Assembly: GCA_028287115.1 (NCBI GenBank)
Contig: JAQBQF010000014.1
Location: forward strand, 1 to 53,179
Source: Myxococcales bacterium
GTDB lineage: Bacteria > Myxococcota_A > Polyangia > Haliangiales > Haliangiaceae
Length of the DNA: 53,179 nucleotides
Direction: 5' to 3'
Made by a program: the position numbers and the translations under genes. Every line of letters starts with the position of its first letter. Position 1 is the first letter of the stretch. The notes under the pieces were generated by a model. It was not told where the DNA came from. It searched no databases and saw only the letters and a list, made by a program, of their open reading frames with translations. Shown here piece after piece: positions 38,793-46,205 of this stretch.

Positions 38793-40406
38793 ATGAAGCG
38801 CGTCGCGATCGTGCTTCTCGCGATCGGCGCGCGCACCGCCGCCGCGGATCCGGTCGCGGTCAAGGTCACGGAGGTCGCCGGCGGCGTCGTATACGTCACG
38901 CCGGGCCGCGCCGCGGGCCTGGTGCCCGGAACCTCCGTCCGGTTCCGCGGTCGCGACTTCGCCGTCGTCGAGGTGACCGAGAACACCGCGGCCCTGCGCG
39001 CCGACAACGGCCAGCTCGGCGTCGGCGACAGCGGCGTCGCGAACGTCAAGCCGGGCGGTGCCGCCGCCGTGAAGGTTCTCGACAAACCCCACGCCGCCGA
39101 CACGTTCTCGGGACAATGGCCCGAGCCGATCGTGCCCGCGCAGACCCAGAATCCCACGCCAGTTGCGCTCGGCAGCGGCCGCGCGCCGGGGCGAGCACAT
39201 GTCACCGTGATCGGCCACGGCTTCGGGGTCGCCGCTCGAGGCGGTTCGGCCGCAGATCTCGAGGGCCGTGTGATCGCATCGTTCGATCTGATGACGGATC
39301 GTCCGCTCGCGGCGGATCTCGATGTCGCCGGCCGCGTGTTCAGTAACGGGTTCGACAAGCAGACGCGCGTGCCCGTGTTCGTGCGCGCGGCGCAATTCCG
39401 TTACGGCGACGCGAGTGATCCGCGGTTCGCGCTCGGTCGGCTGCGCTGGGCGGCGAGCTCGGTGGGCATGCTCGACGGTGCCCGCGCATCCGCACGGTTT
39501 AGTAATTTCGAGGTCGCCGCGTTCGGCGGGATGGTTCCCGATCCCCTGAGTGGCAAGCCCGACACGAGCGCGTCGCGGTTCGGCGGCGAATTCGCCTATG
39601 ACAACACGACCGCTCCGTGGCAGCCGCGCCTCGCGATCGCAGCATATGGCTCGACGTGGAGCGGCAAGCTCGACGAGCGGCGCCTCACCGCGATGGCCTC
39701 CGCGAGCCACGAGTCGGTCTGGATCGATGGCTGGGCGGAAGCGCAGTCGTTCGCATCCGATAACCCGTGGAACGCGAAGGCCGTCGAGCTCACCGGCGCC
39801 GGTACGACGATCGAATGGCGCCACCACGGCGCACACGCCGGAGCCGACCTCAACTTTCTCCGCCCGGCGCGCTCGCTCAGGCTCGCGGCTGTGTTGCCGG
39901 CGGAATGGCTGTGCACGCTCGCGCCCAAGCCGGGTGATGTCGCCGAAACCTGTGCCGGTAGCGATTTCTGGACGTCGGCGACGGCGTCCGCTGGGTTCCG
40001 GAATGCAGCGTGGTCCGTCGACGCGATCGGCACCTTCGGCGTTTCGCACGGCGTCAATCACGGTCGCGACAGCTCGGGCTACTTACGCGCCGAGCGGCAA
40101 TTCGGATGGCTGCGCTTCGAGGCGGGAGTTTCCGGAGGCAAGGCGAGCTTCGCGAGCTGGACCGCCGGCGAGCTCGGAGTGCGCTACGTGCCGACACGGA
40201 GGTTCGATGTGGCGGGCAGCTATCGCCCCGAGCTCCTCGATTATGCGGCGAGCACCGGACCCATATTGTTACACTCGCTCGTGGGGGACGGTCATTACGC
40301 GCTGTCGACGGTGCTCGATCTAGCCGTCTCCGCGATCGCTACCGTTGGTGCCGATCGCGATGCGCTCGCGTTACTTGCCACCGTGGTCTGGAGGCCATTG
40401 CCATGA
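38739..40406 (+). CDS. predicted outer-membrane beta-barrel of the cytochrome operon
   Basis: The protein has 555 residues from ATG 38739. This start continues the unbroken run of 4-nt overlaps; ATGs at 38766 and 38793 are alternatives, and the signal peptide proper begins at 38793 (MKRVAIVLLAIGARTAAA). It carries no heme motif. Residues ~40-110 form a small beta domain (VTEVAGGVVYVTPGRAAGLV). The remaining ~400 residues alternate as amphipathic strands (for example FEVAAFGGMVPDPL, RLAIAAYGSTWSGKL, ELGVRYVPTRRFDVAGSYRP). The end is ALALLATVVWRPLP, not a classical terminal Phe. I infer a porin-like sheath or channel for the neighbouring cytochromes. It is shorter than MtrB and I cannot show homology. 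Confidence 0.72.
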   Translation: MTPRDPRRRMTPRNFRGGMKRVAIVLLAIGARTAAADPVAVKVTEVAGGVVYVTPGRAAGLVPGTSVRFRGRDFAVVEVTENTAALRADNGQLGVGDSGVANVKPGGAAAVKVLDKPHAADTFSGQWPEPIVPAQTQNPTPVALGSGRAPGRAHVTVIGHGFGVAARGGSAADLEGRVIASFDLMTDRPLAADLDVAGRVFSNGFDKQTRVPVFVRAAQFRYGDASDPRFALGRLRWAASSVGMLDGARASARFSNFEVAAFGGMVPDPLSGKPDTSASRFGGEFAYDNTTAPWQPRLAIAAYGSTWSGKLDERRLTAMASASHESVWIDGWAEAQSFASDNPWNAKAVELTGAGTTIEWRHHGAHAGADLNFLRPARSLRLAAVLPAEWLCTLAPKPGDVAETCAGSDFWTSATASAGFRNAAWSVDAIGTFGVSHGVNHGRDSSGYLRAERQFGWLRFEAGVSGGKASFASWTAGELGVRYVPTRRFDVAGSYRPELLDYAASTGPILLHSLVGDGHYALSTVLDLAVSAIATVGADRDALALLATVVWRPLP

Positions 40407-41107
40407 ACCGAAGCATCGTGCTCACTGTTCTCGCGCTCGCCGCCTGCCTCGAGACGCACTCGAACAACACGCAGGTGATCGACAAGACCAACTGTTACCA
40501 GTGCCACCGCCCCGACTACGAAGGCACCACCGCGGTCGCGGCCGCCGATTGGACCGTTCCCGATCACATCAAGAAGAGCTACGCGACGACCTGCGCGGAC
40601 TGTCACATCACGACGACCTGGTTCAGTCACCCCGAGGCGCTGTTCCCGATCCAGACGCCTGCACACTCTGTGGTCAAAGTGTGTGCGGATTGCCATGACT
40701 CTTCGCTCGGCGCCGATGCGTATGGCACGAACACCAAGTGCGTCGCGTGCCATCCCGCGACCGAGAACGTCGGCGGCGCCGCGACGCTCGAGACGAGCCA
40801 CGCGACCATCGCGGGCTTCAGCTACACGACACCGCCCGCCGGCTTCACGACGAACAACTTCTGTCTGTCGTGTCATCCCGACGGCCGCTCTCGCAAGCAT
40901 CCCGACAACTTGTTCCCGCAGACCCACGGCGGCGCGAAGACGTGCACCGACTGTCACGATCGTGCCAAGGGTCCCGACACCGCCGGTGCGAACGTCACCT
41001 GCAAGACCTCGAGCTGCCACGTCGGGATCGACAACAAGCACACGCAAGTCAACGGCTACGACCCGACCAAGTGTCTGACCTGCCACCCCGGCGGCCGCAA
41101 CCGATGA
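40403..41107 (+). CDS. 8-heme c-type cytochrome lipoprotein
   Basis: The protein has 234 residues from ATG 40403 (ATGA overlap). MNRSIVLTVLALAAC is a lipoprotein signal (lipobox LAAC, Cys15), with no Asp at +2 (LET follows), so outer-membrane sorting is possible. Heme motifs are CYQCH, CADCH, CADCH, CVACH, CLSCH, CTDCH, one CX4CH (CKTSSCH) and CLTCH. The N-terminal unit (NCYQCHRPDYEG) is shared with the 5-heme lipoprotein two genes downstream (DCYACHRPQYEA), so the two are related. Likely a surface or periplasm-facing electron acceptor working with the barrel. Confidence 0.92.
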   Translation: MNRSIVLTVLALAACLETHSNNTQVIDKTNCYQCHRPDYEGTTAVAAADWTVPDHIKKSYATTCADCHITTTWFSHPEALFPIQTPAHSVVKVCADCHDSSLGADAYGTNTKCVACHPATENVGGAATLETSHATIAGFSYTTPPAGFTTNNFCLSCHPDGRSRKHPDNLFPQTHGGAKTCTDCHDRAKGPDTAGANVTCKTSSCHVGIDNKHTQVNGYDPTKCLTCHPGGRNR

Positions 41108-42411
41108 CGCTGCTGATCCTGCTCGGGCTCGTGGTCGCAGCAGGCGTGCCGTACATCCTGTGGACGCGCATGGACGCGCGCAAAGCGTCTCGTGCGATCG
41201 CCGTGCACGAGGATGTTCAGTCGATGGGCGACGAGCTCGTGCCGGTGTCGATCCATCCCGAGGTCGATCTCGACGCCTGCATCGGCTCTAGCGCGTGCAT
41301 TCGCGCGTGCCCCGAGGATGACATTCTCGCGATCACCGACGGGCGTGCTCGCTTGATCAACCCGATGTCGTGCATCGGCCATGGCGCGTGCATGTCCGCC
41401 TGCCCTGTCGGTGCGATCACACTCGTGTTCGGCACCGCGAAGCGCGGCATCGAGCTGCCCAAGCTGACCTCGACGTTCGAGACGAGCCAGGCGGGCATCT
41501 ACATCGTCGGCGAGCTCGGCGGCATGGGGCTCATCCGCAACGCCGTCGAGCAGGGACGTCAAGCAGCGGCCGCGATCGCGAAGTCCGGACGACGCGGCAG
41601 CGCCGGCGACCTCGACACGATCGTGGTCGGTGGCGGTCCGGCGGGAATTTCGGCGGCGCTGGCACTGATAGCGCATGGCCATCGGACGTTGATCGTCGAC
41701 CAGGATCGGTTCGGCGGCACGATCACGCATTATCCTCGAGCGAAGGTCGTCATGACCGGCTCCTTCGAGCTCGCCGGATACGGCACCGTACGTCGCAAGA
41801 CGATGAGCAAGGAGCAACTACTCGAGCTGTGGACCGACATTCGCGAGCGCACCCAGCTCGACATCAAGGAGGGGGTGCGTGTCGAGTCGATCCGCGCGGA
41901 GCGCAATGCCTGGCGCGTCAGCGGTGCGAGCTGGAGCGATCACGCGCCGAACGTCGTGCTCGCACTCGGCCGCCGCGGCGCGCCGAACGAGCTCGGGGTA
42001 CCCGGCGAGGATCTCCCGAAGGTCGCGTATCGCCTGATCGAGCCCGATCCGTTCGCCGGCAAGCACGTGATGATCGTCGGCGGTGGCAATGCCGCGGCAG
42101 ACTGTGCGATCGCGCTAGCGCAAGCCGCGATCTGCGCGAGCGTCGCGATCAGCTATCGCAAAGACAAGCTCGCGCGCCTGCGCGGCTCGGTGCGGACCGA
42201 GCTCGATCGATGCTTCAAGACGGGCGCGATCCAACCCCTCCTGTCGACCGAAGTGAAATCGATCACCGAAGACCACGTCACGCTGAAGACCCCCGAGGGA
42301 ATGAAGCAGATCCGCAACGACAACGTGATCATCCAGATCGGCGGTCAGCCACCGAGCGCGCTGCTCAAGACCATCGGGATCGAGCTCGTCGAGAAACGGG
42401 GCGAAGCGTGA
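41104..42411 (+). CDS. membrane-anchored ferredoxin-flavin-NAD(P) oxidoreductase with atypical Fe-S ligands
   Basis: The protein has 435 residues from ATG 41104 (ATGA overlap). One N-terminal helix (LLILLGLVVAAGVPYILW) anchors it. A two-cluster ferredoxin-like domain follows, but each cluster motif has only three cysteines: Cys59/65/69 (CIGSSACIRACPE) and Cys90/96/100 (CIGHGACMSACPVGA). Ser62 and His93 replace the usual second Cys. The rest is a thioredoxin-reductase-like flavoprotein with FAD site VVGGGPAGISAA (~175-186) and nucleotide site IVGGGNAAADCAIAL (~325). It has no redox CxxC, so it is closer to the YpdA/ferredoxin-NADP reductase type. I infer NAD(P)H-dependent electron input to, or output from, the cytochrome system on the cytoplasmic side. 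Confidence 0.85.
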   Translation: MTLLILLGLVVAAGVPYILWTRMDARKASRAIAVHEDVQSMGDELVPVSIHPEVDLDACIGSSACIRACPEDDILAITDGRARLINPMSCIGHGACMSACPVGAITLVFGTAKRGIELPKLTSTFETSQAGIYIVGELGGMGLIRNAVEQGRQAAAAIAKSGRRGSAGDLDTIVVGGGPAGISAALALIAHGHRTLIVDQDRFGGTITHYPRAKVVMTGSFELAGYGTVRRKTMSKEQLLELWTDIRERTQLDIKEGVRVESIRAERNAWRVSGASWSDHAPNVVLALGRRGAPNELGVPGEDLPKVAYRLIEPDPFAGKHVMIVGGGNAAADCAIALAQAAICASVAISYRKDKLARLRGSVRTELDRCFKTGAIQPLLSTEVKSITEDHVTLKTPEGMKQIRNDNVIIQIGGQPPSALLKTIGIELVEKRGEA

Positions 42412-42851
42412 GGCTCGTCGTGCTCGCGTTCCTGGTGGGCTGCATGGAGCCGCACGCGCCCGCGAGCGTGGAGATCGCTCTCCATGATTGTTATGCGTGT
42501 CATCGTCCGCAGTACGAAGCCGCGTCGAACCACGTGGGTAACCGCCCGACGACATGCGCGAGCTGTCACCGCCTGGTCGATTGGCATGGCCTCAATCCCG
42601 GTACGCATCCCGAAGCGGCGTTCGTCATCAGCCAGGGCCCGCACAAGCTCACGCTCTGCGCCGAATGCCACGATCCCGATGTCAGTCCCGATTCCACAAA
42701 TGGCGCGAACGTGACCTGCGTCGGCTGCCACACCGGGGCACATGACATGACGCCGATGACCGCGAAACACGCGGACGTTGGCAAGTTCCACTGGGATCCG
42801 GCACGTCCAACGTTCTGCCGCGATTGTCATCCCCTCGGGCTCAACAACTGA
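42408..42851 (+). CDS. 5-heme c-type cytochrome lipoprotein
   Basis: The protein has 147 residues from GTG at 42408, overlapping the upstream stop as GTGA. The very short signal MRLVVLAFLVGC has a lipobox (LVGC, Cys12). Five CxxCH motifs: CYACH, CASCH, CAECH, CVGCH and CRDCH. The N-terminal HDCYACHRPQYEA matches the 8-heme lipoprotein, and the C-terminal FCRDCHPLG resembles that protein's CLTCHPGG end. This is the last gene in the chain of overlaps. It is a small lipid-anchored electron shuttle candidate. Confidence 0.9.
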   Translation: MRLVVLAFLVGCMEPHAPASVEIALHDCYACHRPQYEAASNHVGNRPTTCASCHRLVDWHGLNPGTHPEAAFVISQGPHKLTLCAECHDPDVSPDSTNGANVTCVGCHTGAHDMTPMTAKHADVGKFHWDPARPTFCRDCHPLGLNN

Positions 42852-42929
42852 CCCCAACGTGCGCACTGTACGCGCGCTGCGCGCTGCGACCCACGTAGTC
42901 CCCGACACCTAGCGATCAAAGGCCGAGGT

Positions 42930-44600
42930 ATGACAGTTGCTACAACCGTTGGAATGGGGATGCGCGCGCCCGCGCTGTTGTCGATCTGCATCGTGGCGAT
43001 GCTCGGCTGCTCCGATCGACATCATCCCGACAACTTCAATGCGGGCGCCGTCCACGGTCCGGCACTCAAGCAACAGACCGAGGACTGCCGCGGCTGTCAC
43101 GGCGCCGATCTCGCAGGTGGTGACTCGAACGTCAGTTGCGACGGTTGCCACGCAGGGCCATCGCCCACCGCGTGGCGGCAGAACTGCACGTTCTGCCACG
43201 GCGGGGTCGAGAACAATACCGGCGCACCACCTCGCAACCTCGACGGCACGGATCTGATCGGCCCGTTCCCCGCGCACACCGCGCACATCACCGGCAGCGC
43301 GATCGCGAATGCGTACGACTGCGTGCAGTGCCACACCAAGGCCAACGATGTGCTGAGTCCCGGGCACGTGTTCGACGCCACGCCCGGCGAAGCGGAGAAC
43401 GATTACGGCGCAGGTCTGTCGCCGCAGGCGCACTTCACGCGTGCGGACGGCACCTGCACGAACGTGTACTGCCACGGAACCGGGCGCGCCGACGACGGCA
43501 ACATCTCGGCGCGCGCGACGACGCTGCCATGCACGGGCTGCCATCCAACGCAGGAGAGCGGCGCCGCCGGCTGGGGCAACATGAGTGGACCGCACTCGCT
43601 CCACATGGCGAGCTTGACGACGATCTCGTGCGCCGACTGCCACAGCACGACCACGACCGATGGAACGACGATCGCGTCGAAGGATCTCCACATCAACGGT
43701 CAGCGCGATGTCGCGATCACCGCACCGAGCTTCGATTACAAGCAAGCGACCCAGACGTGTACGGGTACCTGTCACGGCTACGCGCACACGAATGTGATCT
43801 GGACGGGCCAAGGCGCCAGCGGCAAGTACCATCCAGCGGGCTTCAGCGCGCCGACCGCGCACGGGACGGAGATGGAGCTCCAGCGTCAGGATTGCCGCGG
43901 CTGTCACGGCGCGACGCTGACGGGCGGAACGGGCCCGAGCTGCGATGGTTGCCATTCGGGTGCGTCGCCGACCGCGTGGCGAACCAACTGCGTGTTCTGT
44001 CACGGAGGCGGCATCGATCAGAGCGGCGCACCTCCTCGCGATCTCGGCAGCTCGATCCTCAATACGTCACAGTCGTTCGTCGCACATCCCAAGCATGTGA
44101 CTCCGACGATGATGAGCGCGAACGACTGCACGACCTGCCACACCAAGCCGACCGACGTGATGTCGATGAACCACGCCTTCGATTCAACACCGATGAAGGC
44201 CGAGGTCATGCTGACGCTCGACGGTCGCAACCCGGCGGCGACCTACAACGGCACCGGGACGTGCACGAACACGTACTGTCATGGCAACGGCCAGGGCACC
44301 GGCAACAACGGCACCTACACCGACGGGCTCGGGCCGATGACATGCACGAGCTGCCACGGCGGCAAGGCGAATAACCGCGTAGGCCTCACCGTTCTCCACC
44401 GCGACCATCACGGCGGCTACGATTGCATCGAGTGCCACCAACTCACCGCCGCAGCGGGCGGCCTGACGCTGGCGAACTCTGCGCTGCACATCAACAAGAT
44501 CAAAGAAGTGAAGTTCGTGACGCAGACGATCACGATCACGGCCGGCAAGTGCACCGGTCCGTGTCACGGGACGAGCCACAACAACTTCACGTGGCAGTGA
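42930..44600 (+). CDS. 16-heme c-type cytochrome lipoprotein, internally duplicated
   Basis: The protein has up to 556 residues from ATG 42930. ATG 42960 (MRAPALLSICIVAMLGC) gives a cleaner lipoprotein signal (Cys17) and may be the true start. There are 16 heme candidates: twelve CxxCH, two CX4CH (CTNVYCH, CTNTYCH) and two CX3CH (CTGTCH, CTGPCH). The two halves are a tandem duplication of ~270 residues; compare EDCRGCHGADLAGG with QDCRGCHGATLTGG, and AGPSPTAWRQNCTFCHGG with SGASPTAWRTNCVFCHGG. Mixed CxxCH/CX4CH spacing is characteristic of Geobacter-type outer-surface multi-heme proteins. It lies 78 nt after the operon chain, on the same strand, and is probably the terminal surface cytochrome. 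Confidence 0.93.
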   Translation: MTVATTVGMGMRAPALLSICIVAMLGCSDRHHPDNFNAGAVHGPALKQQTEDCRGCHGADLAGGDSNVSCDGCHAGPSPTAWRQNCTFCHGGVENNTGAPPRNLDGTDLIGPFPAHTAHITGSAIANAYDCVQCHTKANDVLSPGHVFDATPGEAENDYGAGLSPQAHFTRADGTCTNVYCHGTGRADDGNISARATTLPCTGCHPTQESGAAGWGNMSGPHSLHMASLTTISCADCHSTTTTDGTTIASKDLHINGQRDVAITAPSFDYKQATQTCTGTCHGYAHTNVIWTGQGASGKYHPAGFSAPTAHGTEMELQRQDCRGCHGATLTGGTGPSCDGCHSGASPTAWRTNCVFCHGGGIDQSGAPPRDLGSSILNTSQSFVAHPKHVTPTMMSANDCTTCHTKPTDVMSMNHAFDSTPMKAEVMLTLDGRNPAATYNGTGTCTNTYCHGNGQGTGNNGTYTDGLGPMTCTSCHGGKANNRVGLTVLHRDHHGGYDCIECHQLTAAAGGLTLANSALHINKIKEVKFVTQTITITAGKCTGPCHGTSHNNFTWQ

Positions 44601-44611
44601 CCGCAGCGATC

Positions 44612-44647
44612 ACCACCGCGTGCGTCGTCTAATTTAGGCGCGGTGGT
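44612..44647 (+). terminator. hairpin after the cytochrome cluster
   Basis: ACCACCGCG (44612-44620) and CGCGGTGGT (44639-44647) form a perfect 9-bp stem with an 18-nt loop, starting 12 nt after the 16-heme gene stop. There is no T-run after it, so it could be a 3'-end stabiliser or a factor-dependent stop. It lies in the 166-base gap 44601-44766, which otherwise shows nothing coding. Confidence 0.5.
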
Positions 44648-44766
44648 AAGCAGCATCTGCGAGGTCTCTGCAGCCTTCGCGCCGCGACGCGTCACTCCCC
44701 GTTCGCTGGCGAAGTCGTCCATCTCCCGTAAAGTTGATCCGTTGCTGCATGCTACGGTTCGGCGCG

Positions 44767-45918
44767 ATGTCGTCCCGCGCGCCGAAGGCCACCTACGACT
44801 TGGTCCTGCTACCCGGCGATGGAATCGGTGTCGAAGTCATCGGCGATGCGCGGGCACTGCTAGAGGTGGTCGCGCCCGCGATCGGTGTTCGCTTCGCTCT
44901 CGAAGAAATTCCGTGCGGCGGGAAGTTCTTTCTCGAGGATGGCACCCGAGATTGGCCGGCAGGCTCCGAGGACAAGTGTCGCGCGGCCGATGCGATCTTG
45001 CTCGGCGCTGTTGGCTGGAACGGTCCGGACGGACAGCCGGCGACGATGCCCGACGGCAAGATGGCGGGTTACTCACCCGTGATCGGCAATCGGATGAAGC
45101 TCGATCTCTACGCGAACATCCGGCCCGTACGGTGCCTGCCGGGAACCAAGCACGGGATCTCGGGACAGTTCTCCGCGGTGTGGCGGCCCGAAGCGGTCGA
45201 CATGGTGATCATTCGCGAGAACACCGAAGGGCTCTACTCCGGCATCGGCGAACGCGCTCCGAGGCGTGCGACCGATGTTCGCGTGATCACGTGGGACGCC
45301 TCCGAACGGGTGATTCGTCGCGCGTTCGAGCTGTCGCGCGAGCGCGGCAAAGGTGCACCGAGCGACGGCAAGAAGCGCGTGACCTGCATCGTCAAGCACA
45401 ACGTGCTGACCGGGTGCCGGCTGTTCCTCGAAGTGTTTCGCACGGTCGCGAAGGAGTTCACCGATGTCGAAGCGGACGTGGCGATCGTCGACTCCTTCGC
45501 GATGTTCGTGCTGACGACGCCGGAGCGTTACGACGTGTGTGTCACCACCAACATGTTCGGCGACATCCTCACGGATCTCGCGTCGGTGTTGCAGGGTGGC
45601 ATGGGCATGGCAGTCGGCTGCAACGTCGGCGACGATCACGCGATGTTCGAGCCGATTCATGGCTCGGCGCCGCCGCTCGCCGGAAAAGATCGCGCGAACC
45701 CGATGGCGATGATGCTCGCGACCGGCGAAGCGCTCGCGTGGCTCGGCAGGCGCTACGCGGACGACAGGTTACTTCGTGCACACCGCGCGATCGAGGCCGC
45801 CGTCGCGTCGATCATCGAGCGCGGTGAGCCGCTGACCACGGATCTGGGCGGAACTGCGTCGAGGAGCGTCGTTGCGATGGCGATTCGCGAAGATGTTCGC
45901 GCGCGTCTCGCTCGTTAA
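44767..45918 (+). CDS. isopropylmalate/isocitrate-type beta-decarboxylating dehydrogenase
   Basis: The protein has 383 residues from ATG 44767; an ATG at 44734 adds an unrelated MIRCCMLRFGA. Family features are [19 protein letters not shown] at the N-terminus, [41 protein letters not shown] and [18 protein letters not shown]. The enzyme oxidises a 2-hydroxy acid with beta-decarboxylation using NAD(P). LeuB, homoisocitrate, isocitrate and tartrate dehydrogenases share these motifs, and the residues I can see do not settle the substrate. LeuB is the default guess, but no other leu genes are adjacent and its position after an electron-transfer operon is not informative. Confidence 0.85.
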   Translation: MSSRAPKATYDLVLLPGDGIGVEVIGDARALLEVVAPAIGVRFALEEIPCGGKFFLEDGTRDWPAGSEDKCRAADAILLGAVGWNGPDGQPATMPDGKMAGYSPVIGNRMKLDLYANIRPVRCLPGTKHGISGQFSAVWRPEAVDMVIIRENTEGLYSGIGERAPRRATDVRVITWDASERVIRRAFELSRERGKGAPSDGKKRVTCIVKHNVLTGCRLFLEVFRTVAKEFTDVEADVAIVDSFAMFVLTTPERYDVCVTTNMFGDILTDLASVLQGGMGMAVGCNVGDDHAMFEPIHGSAPPLAGKDRANPMAMMLATGEALAWLGRRYADDRLLRAHRAIEAAVASIIERGEPLTTDLGGTASRSVVAMAIREDVRARLAR

Positions 45919-45937
45919 CGCTCTGCTTGTGCGATTT

Positions 45938-45959
45938 GCGCTAGCTGGTTAGTTAGCGC
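45938..45959. terminator. hairpin between the dehydrogenase and the tRNA gene
   Basis: GCGCTA (45938-45943) pairs with TAGCGC (45954-45959), a 6-bp stem lying 20 nt after the dehydrogenase stop and 9 nt after the end of the oppositely oriented tRNA. It could end transcription in either direction. No clear T-run is present. Confidence 0.3.
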
Positions 45960-45967
45960 TGCTTGAG

Positions 45968-46050
45968 TGCCGGGAGTCGGACTCGAACCGACACGCCTGT
46001 AAGGGCAAGGGCTTTTGAGACCCCTGAGTCTACCATTTCTCCATCCCGGC
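45968..46050 (-). tRNA. tRNA-Leu (anticodon CAA)
   Basis: Read on the minus strand, this is an 83-nt class II tRNA. The acceptor is GCCGGGA paired with TCCCGGC plus discriminator A. The D arm is GAG/CTC around AAATGGTAGA. The anticodon loop CTCAAAA gives anticodon CAA (codon UUG). The variable arm is long (TGCCCTTACAGGCGT). The T arm is GTCGG-TTCGAGT-CCGAC. CCA is not encoded. Confidence 0.95.
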
Positions 46051-46068
46051 TCGCGACGACGACGATCT

Positions 46069-46115
46069 GGCAAGGGCTTTATAGCCCCCTGTATCTACCA
46101 TTTCTCCATCCCCGC
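46069..46115 (-). pseudogene. truncated tRNA-Leu-like copy (5' half only)
   Basis: Immediately upstream of the tRNA, the minus strand reads GCGGGGATGGAGAAATGG, then TAGATACAGGGGGCTATAAA, then GCCCTTGCC. This matches the first ~47 nt of the intact tRNA-Leu with several changes. The D stem is broken, the anticodon loop is changed to CTATAAA, and the sequence stops before a T arm or 3' acceptor. It looks like the remnant of a tandem tRNA duplication, or of integration at the tRNA. Confidence 0.75.
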
Positions 46116-46129
46116 CCTGAAACGAAACA

Positions 46130-46149
46130 CGCCGGTCACGGGACCGGCG
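46130..46149 (-). terminator. intrinsic terminator of the small-lipoprotein genes
   Basis: CGCCGGTC and GACCGGCG (46130-46137 and 46142-46149) form a perfect 8-bp stem with a 4-nt loop. On the minus strand it is followed by TGTTTCGTTTC. Orientation and position fit transcription ending after the 64-residue lipoprotein gene and before the tRNA remnant. Confidence 0.65.
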
Positions 46150-46177
46150 CGAATCGTCTCAAGCTAGCTGAAAACTT

Positions 46178-46201
46178 TTCGGTGTGCACGTGCACACCGA
46201 A
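46178..46201 (-). terminator. 24-nt perfect palindrome after a lipoprotein stop
   Basis: TTCGGTGTGCAC (46178-46189) followed by its exact complement (46190-46201) makes a 24-nt perfect palindrome, beginning 4 nt after the lipoprotein stop on the minus strand. AAAAGTTTTC follows. It may be a first terminator hairpin, or a dyad for a DNA-binding protein. Confidence 0.5.
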
Positions 46202-46205
46202 GAGC

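Noticed and set aside
42852..42929. Terminator between the 5-heme and 16-heme genes
   Set aside because: Only irregular GC-rich pairing (GCGCGC-type) is visible, with no stable stem or T-run, so read-through is more likely.
34992..44600. Naming the cluster MtrCAB, Omb/Oma/Omc or an alternative complex III
   Set aside because: Heme numbers, gene order and the barrel length do not match those systems well, and no molybdopterin or NrfD-type subunit is present. Only the general conduit architecture is supported.
44767..45918. Firm assignment as leuB
   Set aside because: Motifs are shared by isopropylmalate, isocitrate, homoisocitrate and tartrate dehydrogenases, and there is no leu context, so no symbol is given.
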